Below are positions 1-5,124 of a DNA stretch of 8,418 nt, in pieces (the stretch's first letter is position 1; every line of letters starts with the position of its first letter). The notes beneath the pieces were generated by a model. The model searched no databases, was not told the DNA's origin, and saw only the letters and a program-made list of their open reading frames with translations. The translations under genes were made by a program, and so were the position numbers. This DNA comes from JAAYUK01 sp035319145 (GTDB lineage Bacteria; Nitrospirota; Thermodesulfovibrionia; Thermodesulfovibrionales; Dissulfurispiraceae). The stretch lies in the NCBI GenBank assembly GCA_035319145.1, contig DATHDH010000174.1:1-8418 (forward strand), in the 5' to 3' direction.

Positions 1-210
1 GTTGCTGCCAATTCAGAGCTTCGCAGCCGGATGGAGGCGATGGCTGCTGAGCGCGCGGTCGATCTTTACCTGCCGTCGCGGCGGCTATGTACCGACAACG
101 CCGCTATGATAGCTGCAGCAGGCTATCGTCATGCCCTTGCCGGAGACTTCAGCGACGACACGCTGAACGCCCGGGCCCGTCTTCCGCTCGGCCGCTTGCA
201 TACTGCCTGA
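1..210 (+). CDS. tsaD: TsaD C-terminal fragment (tRNA N6-threonylcarbamoyladenosine transferase)
   Basis: The 5' part lies outside the window; frame 1 is open from base 1 to TGA at 208-210, giving the last 69 residues. TsaD (Gcp/YgjD/Kae1, ASKHA fold) works with TsaB and TsaE in the cytoplasm. It transfers the threonylcarbamoyl group from TC-AMP to A37 of ANN-decoding tRNAs. The fragment opens with VAANSELR, matching the family's GGVAAN-xx-LR block. It continues with the near-invariant CTDNAAMIAAAG (residues 30-41), whose Asp32 corresponds to the C-terminal metal-binding Asp of the family. The protein ends soon after, with ARARLPLG and a short tail, as is usual for bacterial TsaD. No damage is visible. 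An 80-base gap separates it from the next same-strand gene, which has its own ribosome-binding site. Identification is secure despite truncation by the window edge. Confidence 0.93.
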   Translation, partial: VAANSELRSRMEAMAAERAVDLYLPSRRLCTDNAAMIAAAGYRHALAGDFSDDTLNARARLPLGRLHTA

Positions 211-277
211 CCGCTTTGTCATAGTAACGTGAATCAGCGCAATCTGACGCCCCGATGCGCGCAGTCGGGAACACATA

Positions 278-283
278 GGGAGG
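278..283 (+). promoter_or_regulatory. Ribosome binding site of the phosphoesterase gene
   Basis: GGGAGG lies 7 bases before the ATG at 291 and fixes that start. The 80-base gap after tsaD shows no clear promoter. It contains only a weak 5-bp inverted repeat (CCCGA 251-255 with TCGGG 265-269) without a T-run, so this gene may be read through from tsaD. Confidence 0.7.
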
Positions 284-290
284 ATGGAGC

Positions 291-773
291 ATGCTCGTCG
301 GTATAATGTCTGATACACACGATCACCTCGACAACATGAAGAAAGCCGTGGCATTGTTTCAGGAAAAGGGCGTATCGCACATTATCCATGCCGGCGATTT
401 CACCTCGCCGTTTGCCTTTCGTGCGCTGAAGGGCTTTCAGGGCGGCCTCACGGCTATCTTCGGCAATAATGACGGGGATCGGATAATGATCAAGAAGATG
501 TTCGGAGAGTCCGTGCATGTGCAGCCGTATGTCTTTTCCCTGCATGAACGAAAATTTGTTGTTGTTCATGAGCATTATGTCGTCGATGCGCTTGCCGCCA
601 GTGGAATGTACGACGTTGTCGTTTACGGCCACACCCACGAACCTGTGATAAAGACCGTCGGGAATACTCTCGTCCTCAATCCCGGGGAAGCCTGCGGCTG
701 GCTCTACGGCAAGCCGACTGTGGCGTTGCTCAATCTTGATAACCTCAATGCAGAAATAGTGCCGCTCTTCTGA
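291..773 (+). CDS. YfcE/MJ0936-type metallophosphoesterase
   Basis: A 160-residue single-domain calcineurin-like phosphoesterase, of usual length for the YfcE/MJ0936 family. These are two-metal (often Mn or Ni) cytosolic enzymes that hydrolyse phosphodiesters in vitro; physiological substrates are mostly unknown. All metal-site blocks are visible in order: SDTHDH (Asp8, His10), HAGDFTSP (Asp36), GNND (Asn59/Asn60/Asp61), VVHEH (His93) and YGHTHEP (His114, His116). NPGEACGWLYGKPTVALL (130-147) matches the C-terminal signature of the MJ0936 subgroup. There is no signal peptide. The start at 291 has GGGAGG at good spacing. It lies downstream of tsaD on the same strand and converges on the beta-CASP gene with only 18 bases between stops. 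Fold and catalytic class are secure; the substrate cannot be read from the sequence. Confidence 0.9.
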   Translation: MLVGIMSDTHDHLDNMKKAVALFQEKGVSHIIHAGDFTSPFAFRALKGFQGGLTAIFGNNDGDRIMIKKMFGESVHVQPYVFSLHERKFVVVHEHYVVDALAASGMYDVVVYGHTHEPVIKTVGNTLVLNPGEACGWLYGKPTVALLNLDNLNAEIVPLF

Positions 774-791
774 TTCGTTACATCGTTTGTT

Positions 792-2174
792 TCAGATTTC
801 GAATTCTTCGCCCCTGCTGGGTACATGAACTTTATTCTGCAGCTTCGATCCCACGATGTCCGCAAATTCTTCGGCCACGGTCTCTTCAGCGTGGATAATG
901 AAAATCTCCGGCTTGTTGGCGAAGGTCTGGATCCAGTCGAGCAGTTCCTTCTGGTCGGCGTGCGCTGAAAAGCCGCCTATGGTATAAATTTTTGCCCTAA
1001 CAGCAATATCTTCTCCGAGAATATTGACATGCCTTCTTCCATCGACGATTTCTCTTCCGAGAGTCCCCTCAGCCTGGAAACCGACAAAAATGACCGAGCA
1101 TTCAGGTCGCCAGAGGTTATGTTTGAGATGGTGGCGTATCCTGCCGCCTTCGCACATGCCGCTGCCAGCCATAATGACAATACCGGAACGGATGCGGTTT
1201 ATCGCCATGGATTCTTCAGTATTCTTGGTGAAGTGCAGTTTCAGAGATGTTCCAATCCCGTTTCGAAGGAGCGAAGACGCTTCCGCATCGTAAAGCTCGG
1301 GGTGGTCGAGATAGACGGCGGTGGCTTCCTCGGCAAGGGGGCTGTCAACATAGACATCAATCGGCTTAAGCTTGCCGTCGATGACCATTTGGTTCAGCAA
1401 ATACAGAATATCCTGGGTTCGCCCAACGGCGAAGGCGGGAATCAGGACATTCCCCCCGCGGCGGAATGTGGAAGTAATTGCCTCCAGAAGTTCTCCAACA
1501 CTGCTCTCGAAGGGCTTGTGCAGGCGATTGCCATATGTCGCTTCCATGACAACATAGTCGGCGGTTTCGGCATGCTGGGGATCAGCAATGATCGGATTGC
1601 CGTGTTTCCCGATGTCGCCGGAGAACAGAATGCGTTTTGCTCCTGCATTGCCCTGAAAATTTACCTCGAGACTGCCGGAGCCGAGAATATGCCCGGCATC
1701 GAAGAAACGGTATTTGAACCCATCGAGGAGAAGTTTCTGCTGGTTGTATTGCCGTCTTTCAAAACGCTTCATCGTGGCGCGTACATCATCCGCCGTATAC
1801 AGGGGTTCGATTACCTGTTCGAGGCCTGCCCGTCTGTTTTTTTTCGTCTGCCATTCCGCATCTTTTTCCTGAATCTGCGCGGTGTCGTTCAGGAGGATCT
1901 CCGCCAGATCGACGGTGGCATCAGTTGCTATGATAGTGCCGGCATACCCCTCTTTCACCAGCCTGGGGAGCATGCCGGAATGGTCCATATGCGCATGCGT
2001 CAGAAAGACATGATCGATTGTGGTCGGATCAAAAGGGAACGGTTGGTGATTGAGCGCATTGCTGTTCTTCCCCTGGTGCATGCCGCAGTCAATCAGGATT
2101 CTGGAGGAATTGAAATCAAGCAGTGTGGCAGATCCGGTAACGGTACGTGTCGCTCCAAAAAATTTCATTTTCAT
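792..2174 (-). CDS. Beta-CASP metallo-beta-lactamase family ribonuclease-like protein
   Basis: A 460-residue MBL-fold protein with an inserted beta-CASP domain, the architecture of YSH1/CPSF-73-like nucleases and of bacterial proteins such as TTHA0252. Family members are zinc-dependent RNA endo- or exonucleases. MBL motifs: Asp29 in LIDCGMHQG, the metal-binding HAHMDH (60-65), His162 in DAGHILGSGS and Asp187 in SGDIGKHGNP. Beta-CASP motifs: Glu211 (MEATYG, motif A), the SGM-x-EGGRIRHHLK block (338-351, motif B) and GGFSAHAD with His405 (motif C). His at motif C is typical of RNA-acting rather than DNA-acting members. No KH domains precede it, unlike archaeal FttA. The start ATG at 2174 has GGAGC about seven bases upstream; an in-frame ATG two codons later (MKM) is nearly equivalent. 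It is monocistronic and divergent from the signalling operon. All catalytic positions are present, so it should be active; the RNA substrate is unknown. Confidence 0.92.
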   Translation of the reverse strand: MKMKFFGATRTVTGSATLLDFNSSRILIDCGMHQGKNSNALNHQPFPFDPTTIDHVFLTHAHMDHSGMLPRLVKEGYAGTIIATDATVDLAEILLNDTAQIQEKDAEWQTKKNRRAGLEQVIEPLYTADDVRATMKRFERRQYNQQKLLLDGFKYRFFDAGHILGSGSLEVNFQGNAGAKRILFSGDIGKHGNPIIADPQHAETADYVVMEATYGNRLHKPFESSVGELLEAITSTFRRGGNVLIPAFAVGRTQDILYLLNQMVIDGKLKPIDVYVDSPLAEEATAVYLDHPELYDAEASSLLRNGIGTSLKLHFTKNTEESMAINRIRSGIVIMAGSGMCEGGRIRHHLKHNLWRPECSVIFVGFQAEGTLGREIVDGRRHVNILGEDIAVRAKIYTIGGFSAHADQKELLDWIQTFANKPEIFIIHAEETVAEEFADIVGSKLQNKVHVPSRGEEFEI

Positions 2175-2330
2175 AGTTCAGCTCCATCGATGCTTTTCAG
2201 GCCAGCCTGCACGGCGAGCCGACATGCGGACTTGTATTCATCATGAGTAATTGTACGGTTATTTCAGGGAATTTGTTCGCCGTGAAACAGAGATAGTATT
2301 GGTCCACGATGTTTACACAAGAACCCGCGT

Positions 2331-2350
2331 CGAAAGATATCGAAAGATAT
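2331..2350. repeat. Exact tandem duplication of a 10-mer
   Basis: The unit CGAAAGATAT occurs twice with no spacer (2331-2340 and 2341-2350). The period is about one helical turn, so a protein could contact both copies on the same DNA face. The repeat lies about 100 bases upstream of the TATAAT of the signalling operon. A chance or slippage duplication is equally possible. Confidence 0.7.
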
Positions 2351-2447
2351 GCCGCTCTCACCTTCATGCGTACATCATACCGCATTTTGCGACAGGCTGT
2401 AAAAATCAGCTACTGGAGCCGTTTTACGTTCCTTCAACGCACCTATA

Positions 2448-2456
2448 TGCTATAAT
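2448..2456 (+). promoter_or_regulatory. Extended -10 promoter of the LKPGM-HDOD-GGDEF operon
   Basis: TG (2448-2449), one base, then a perfect TATAAT (2451-2456) form an extended -10 element of the housekeeping sigma type. Only weak -35 matches lie upstream (for example TTCCTT at 2429-2434, 16-base spacer), which extended -10 promoters tolerate. Transcription would begin near 2463, leaving a leader of about 15 bases that contains the GGAGG ribosome-binding site. Confidence 0.65.
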
Positions 2457-2465
2457 GAAACGTTC

Positions 2466-2470
2466 GGAGG
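2466..2470 (+). promoter_or_regulatory. Ribosome binding site that decides a GTG start
   Basis: GGAGG stands 7 bases before GTG at 2478. The protein from this GTG begins just ahead of its LKPGM motif, as family members do, so the non-ATG start is well supported. Confidence 0.75.
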
Positions 2471-2477
2471 GAATAGC

Positions 2478-2777
2478 GTGGCTTCTGTATCGGTGGCAAA
2501 TCTTAAACCTGGGATGAAGCTTTCTCGAGCGGTCGTGAACGACAGCGGCATGGTTTTGCTGCCGCAAGGCACGGTGCTGACCGATTCGTTGATACAACGC
2601 ATCGAGAATATGAATCTGACATCGATCAGCGTTGAAGGCGGAGCCGAATCGAGAAAACCGAAGGAGGAGGTTCTTGCCGAGCTTGAACACCGATTTCGGA
2701 AGTCCGACGACCAGCCGTTGATGCAGGTCATCAAACGGGCCATGCGTGAACATCTCGAGGCGGTGTACAACAAATGA
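2478..2777 (+). CDS. Small stand-alone LKPGM-domain protein, function unknown
   Basis: A 99-residue soluble protein with a GTG start. Residues 4-54 form a beta-rich module, VxNLKPGMxL...GxxLLPxGTxLT...IxxIxxxxLxxIxV. This resembles the LKPGM/DUF3391-like domain found at the N terminus of many HD-GYP and HD signalling proteins. Residues 56-99 are charged and predicted helical (KEEVLAELEHRFRK, then IKRAMREHLEAVY) and could form an oligomerisation or docking helix. Here the module is encoded as a separate gene instead of being fused to the HD-type protein that follows. Its stop overlaps the next start by four bases (ATGA, 2774-2777), implying translational coupling and a functional link to the HDOD protein. 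I do not recognise a characterised homologue; a role as accessory or adaptor domain is inference from context. Confidence 0.8.
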   Translation: MASVSVANLKPGMKLSRAVVNDSGMVLLPQGTVLTDSLIQRIENMNLTSISVEGGAESRKPKEEVLAELEHRFRKSDDQPLMQVIKRAMREHLEAVYNK

Positions 2778-3619
2778 TCGATAAGGATGTCCGTGCCATT
2801 CGTGCCGAGATTGAGCGCATTGATACCCTTCCTACCATTCCGACCATTCTCAAAAAGCTCCTGAGCGTAATTGAAAATCCGAAGGCATCGCTGTCGACTA
2901 TTGGAAGCTTTGTCTCCAACGATCCGGTGTTGACGTCGCGAGTCCTGCGAATGGTAAATTCCCCTCTCTATGGATTCCCCGGGCGGATATCGTCGGTCAA
3001 TCAGGCATTGATCCTTCTCGGACTGAATGTGGTTCGCGGCCTGCTCCTCGGCGTCTCGGTCTTTGAGGCCATGCAGAAGGCGATGTTCGGCCTTTGGGAA
3101 CACTCTCTGGGGACTGCCGTTGCCGCTCGTATTATCGCGAAGCGAAAGAAACTGAGCGAGCCTGAGGAAGTATCAGTTGCCGCGCTTTTGCATGACCTCG
3201 GCAAGGTCGCTTTCAGTCTGAAATTTCCTGCGGAATATGAAAATCTCCTCAAGGACGTGGAAGATCGGTCTTTGCTGATTGTCGAAGGCGAGAAGGAGTT
3301 TTTCGGCGTTACCCACGCCGATGCAGGCGCCTGGGTGGCGAAGCGCTGGAATTTTCCTCCCAATCTCATAGAAATAATTGAGTATCATCATAAACCCCAC
3401 CTTGCGAAAAACTTTGGTACTCAAGCCGCCGTCGTGCATCTTGCCGATATCCTTATCCGTGCCCGCGGGTTCGGTTTCGCCGGTGATTCTCTTGTCCCGC
3501 ATCTGAATCAGGCCGCATGGTACGGCCTCGGGCTGACGGAGAACGACCTCAAAGACATGCTGAGTGAGCTCGAAGAGTCGCTTGCGGAAGCGAGTGACTT
3601 CGTGCTGTCAGATGACTGA
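2774..3619 (+). CDS. HDOD domain protein with intact HD metal-ligand positions
   Basis: A 281-residue HDOD-family protein, a cytosolic signalling fold related to HD hydrolases. Members usually act as scaffolds or partner-binding regulators, often beside c-di-GMP enzymes. The typical N-terminal region is present: IDTLPTIPTIL (16-26), then SNDPVLTSRVLRMVNSPLYG (48-67) and the INxALxxLG-like stretch SVNQALILLG (74-83). In the HD half, His110 (WEHS), His140-Asp141 (LLHDLGK), His181 (THADAG), His205-His206 (YHHKP) and Asp225 (HLADIL) align with the metal ligands of HD hydrolases. The GYP signature of HD-GYP phosphodiesterases is absent; YHHKPH stands where HHE-x-x-DG-x-GYP would be. Metal binding is plausible but c-di-GMP hydrolysis is not predicted. 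There is no strong ribosome-binding site, and it overlaps the upstream gene by 4 bases and the downstream gene by 8, consistent with coupled translation. Confidence 0.9.
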   Translation: MIDKDVRAIRAEIERIDTLPTIPTILKKLLSVIENPKASLSTIGSFVSNDPVLTSRVLRMVNSPLYGFPGRISSVNQALILLGLNVVRGLLLGVSVFEAMQKAMFGLWEHSLGTAVAARIIAKRKKLSEPEEVSVAALLHDLGKVAFSLKFPAEYENLLKDVEDRSLLIVEGEKEFFGVTHADAGAWVAKRWNFPPNLIEIIEYHHKPHLAKNFGTQAAVVHLADILIRARGFGFAGDSLVPHLNQAAWYGLGLTENDLKDMLSELEESLAEASDFVLSDD

Positions 3620-4547
3620 TGCCATTGTTTTTATTTCCCGGGATATTGTCCTCACCAGCATAATCCAGCGTCTGCTCGGCGCCTTTCAGGTATCCTGCTT
3701 TAAAGACATGCAGCATGCCTTGGATCTCATCTACCATTCCCAGCCGCGCATGCTGATTTTCGATGTAGAAAACACCGAGAATCCTGATGTGCACATGCTC
3801 AACGATCTGAAGAGCGACCCAGTTTTCGGCCAAATTCCCCTTCTCGTCATTCTGCCCGATACGTTGCACAGAATCTCCTGGGAAACACTTTTTGCGGATG
3901 ACTATCTCCGGCGTCGAGATGTCGAAGGAGAGATTCTTACCCGTGTGGCGCTCTGCCTGTCGCGTTCGGACAGGATCGTCGAGATCAATCCGCTTACGCG
4001 TCTGCCCGGAAATATTACGATTACGCGACAGATACAACACCGTCTCGATGCCGGAGACATATTTGCCCTTGCATACGCCGACCTCGACTATTTCAAGCCT
4101 TTCAATGACAAGTACGGCTTCAGCCGGGGCGATGAAGTGATCAGGATGGTCGGCAGGCTCATCCTGAATCTGGTTCGCGAGGAGCAGCCGAGCGGCAGCT
4201 TCGTCGGGCATGTCGGCGGCGACGACTACGTATTTATCACGTTGGTGGACATCGTGGAGGCTGCATCAGAACGTATTCTGCAGTATCATGAGCAGATCGT
4301 CCCGACGTTTTATGACCCCGAAGACCGGGAGCGCGGATCCATTATCTCTATCGACCGCGAGAACCGGGAGCGCGTATTTCCTCTCATGTCCCTTTCAATC
4401 GGAGTTGCCCATAACCGCGTGCGTTCTTTCAGCCATTACGGGGAAATGGTGGAAGTTGCTGCCGAGATGAAGAAATATTCAAAAACCAAGACGGGAAGCA
4501 GTCTCAGCATGGATAGGCGCGGACCTTCCGGCCTGCCGGCGCGGTAA
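3612..4547 (+). CDS. Pseudo-receiver-GGDEF protein, probable diguanylate cyclase
   Basis: A 311-residue protein from ATG 3612, overlapping the HDOD stop by 8 bases; a GTG at 3564 in frame would add 16 residues but overlap by 56. Residues 1-118 resemble a response-regulator receiver. Asp51 (MLIFDVE) sits at the phosphoacceptor site and ADDYL (95-99) matches beta5. However, the acidic pair after beta1 is replaced by Ser9-Arg10 and the conserved Lys by Arg101, so ordinary phosphorylation is doubtful. The GGDEF domain starts at INPLTRLPGN (125-134) and contains ADLDYFKPFNDKYGFSRGD (156-174). Its active-site signature is GGDDY (202-206), a conservative variant of GGDEF. Asn165 and Asp174 occupy the guanine-binding positions, predicting GTP use and c-di-GMP synthesis. 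The RxxD inhibitory site is missing: the aligned residues are PSGS, 193-196. The strand-insert at 233-263 (YDPEDRERG ... FPLMSLSIGV) marks a known GGDEF subgroup. No membrane segments. Confidence 0.88.
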   Translation: MTDAIVFISRDIVLTSIIQRLLGAFQVSCFKDMQHALDLIYHSQPRMLIFDVENTENPDVHMLNDLKSDPVFGQIPLLVILPDTLHRISWETLFADDYLRRRDVEGEILTRVALCLSRSDRIVEINPLTRLPGNITITRQIQHRLDAGDIFALAYADLDYFKPFNDKYGFSRGDEVIRMVGRLILNLVREEQPSGSFVGHVGGDDYVFITLVDIVEAASERILQYHEQIVPTFYDPEDRERGSIISIDRENRERVFPLMSLSIGVAHNRVRSFSHYGEMVEVAAEMKKYSKTKTGSSLSMDRRGPSGLPAR

Positions 4548-4554
4548 CCTCGAC

Positions 4555-4830
4555 TCACTCAAACATCTTTATCATCGAGTCAGCCTGAACTTCCAGCGAC
4601 TTCATCGTATCGGCCATCGAAGCATAATGCTCTTTTGTCCGGCAAAGCTCATCGGCAATGTTGAGCGCTGCAAGGATTGTCGCACGAAGAGGGGTGATGG
4701 ACGGGAAGCTGCCGTAAATCCCTTGCAATTCGGCATGTACGCGCCCTGCAACCTTTTCCATGTGTTCGGGGGAAGAATCCCCCTTAATGACATATTTCTG
4801 GCCGAGAATGGTTATTTCGACGCTGTGCAT
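4555..4830 (-). CDS. zapA: Cell division protein ZapA
   Basis: A 91-residue protein of the ZapA family, which binds FtsZ in the cytoplasm and bundles or cross-links protofilaments in the Z ring. The N-terminal half is the beta-rich ZapA head (VEITILGQKYVIKGD, 4-18; then PEHMEKVAGRVHAELQ, 21-36). The conserved LRATILAALNIADEL block (48-62) leads into the C-terminal coiled-coil helix ending in QADSMIKMFE. Length fits short ZapA proteins. Its ATG shares one base with the stop of the ZapB-like gene (TGATG, 4832-4828). No strong ribosome-binding site is visible, so it is probably translated by coupling. It is last in the slt-zapB-zapA cluster and ends only 7 bases from the convergent GGDEF gene. 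No 6S RNA, a common neighbour of zapA in gammaproteobacteria, is visible. Confidence 0.9.
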   Translation of the reverse strand: MHSVEITILGQKYVIKGDSSPEHMEKVAGRVHAELQGIYGSFPSITPLRATILAALNIADELCRTKEHYASMADTMKSLEVQADSMIKMFE

Positions 4831-5066
4831 CAGGATGAGCCGTCTTCGGACATCAGGTCGAGTTCATCGAGCAGCGACTCGATCTGATCCTTCACAGTAG
4901 CCCTCTCGTTCGCAAGCCGGGCTATTTCCGCGTCCTTTACTTGAATGGTCTGCTCAAGAGCAGCAACCCGCTTCGCCATTTCATCTTTTTCTTCCTTGAG
5001 CTGGCGGACCTTCTCAACGGCTTGTAAAATCTTCTGTTCAATCGAAAAAGCGGCGGACGTATTCAT
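4830..5066 (-). CDS. zapB: ZapB-like cell division coiled-coil protein
   Basis: A 78-residue protein from ATG 5066. From about residue 9 to 70 it is a nearly uninterrupted predicted coiled coil (IEQKILQAVEKVRQLKEEKDEM, then VAALEQTIQVKDAEIARLANERATVKDQIESLLDELDLM), with an acidic tail. ZapB of Escherichia coli is an approximately 80-residue all-coiled-coil protein that binds ZapA and joins the Z ring to the MatP-bound terminus. Size, helix content and the one-base overlap with zapA support this assignment, but coiled coils have low sequence information, so orthology is inferred mainly from position. AAGGAGGT at 5078-5071 fixes the start. A longer in-frame version from ATG 5120 (18 extra residues) has a badly spaced GAGG two bases from its start and is less likely. 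Confidence 0.72.
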   Translation of the reverse strand: MNTSAAFSIEQKILQAVEKVRQLKEEKDEMAKRVAALEQTIQVKDAEIARLANERATVKDQIESLLDELDLMSEDGSS

Positions 5067-5070
5067 CCGG

Positions 5071-5078
5071 ACCTCCTT
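5071..5078 (-). promoter_or_regulatory. Strong ribosome binding site that decides the zapB-like start
   Basis: Read on the minus strand this is AAGGAGGT, near-perfect anti-16S complementarity, ending 4 bases before ATG 5066. It favours the 78-residue product over the 96-residue one starting at 5120. Confidence 0.8.
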
Positions 5079-5124
5079 GGGACTCAATATGTCGGGCTCA
5101 ACGGGAAAGAGCGTATCCATATCC

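Larger units (their letters stand above)
2175..2477. other. Divergent intergenic region between the beta-CASP gene and the signalling operon
   Basis: These 303 bases hold no convincing gene; the only short reading frames lack ribosome-binding sites and family resemblance. The region carries an exact tandem 10-mer (2331-2350) and an extended -10 promoter facing right (2448-2456). On the minus strand, TACAAT (2255-2250) is a possible -10 for the beta-CASP gene, but I see no good -35 at standard distance. I see no rho-independent terminator and no recognisable riboswitch. Confidence 0.6.

Noticed and set aside
251..269. CCCGA/TCGGG hairpin between tsaD and the phosphoesterase gene as a terminator
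   Set aside because: It has only five pairs, a 9-base loop and no following T-run.
1029..2246. A 405-codon open frame on the plus strand
   Set aside because: It is antisense to the beta-CASP gene, whose catalytic motifs are all intact. The frame has no ribosome-binding site and no recognisable domain; it is a shadow of that gene's codon use.
3564..3611. Upstream GTG start adding 16 residues to the GGDEF protein
   Set aside because: The added MSSKSRLRKRVTSCCQ does not look like receiver sequence and would overlap the HDOD gene by 56 bases. ATG 3612 begins exactly at the first receiver strand.
2774..3619. HD-GYP c-di-GMP phosphodiesterase
   Set aside because: HD ligands are present, but the HHE-x-x-DG-x-GYP signature is absent and the N-terminal half is clearly HDOD.
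3549..4211. A 220-codon minus-strand frame opposite the HDOD/GGDEF genes
   Set aside because: It lies fully opposite well-supported coding sequence and its translation resembles no protein family.
4516..4544. GC-rich CCGG/GCGC repeats at the end of the GGDEF gene as a terminator
   Set aside because: Stems are only about 4 bp and are interrupted, there is no T-run on either strand, and the segment is coding.
3612..4547. Hypr-type (cGAMP-making) GGDEF
   Set aside because: The selector position is Asp174 (YGFSRGD), not Ser, so ordinary c-di-GMP synthesis is predicted.
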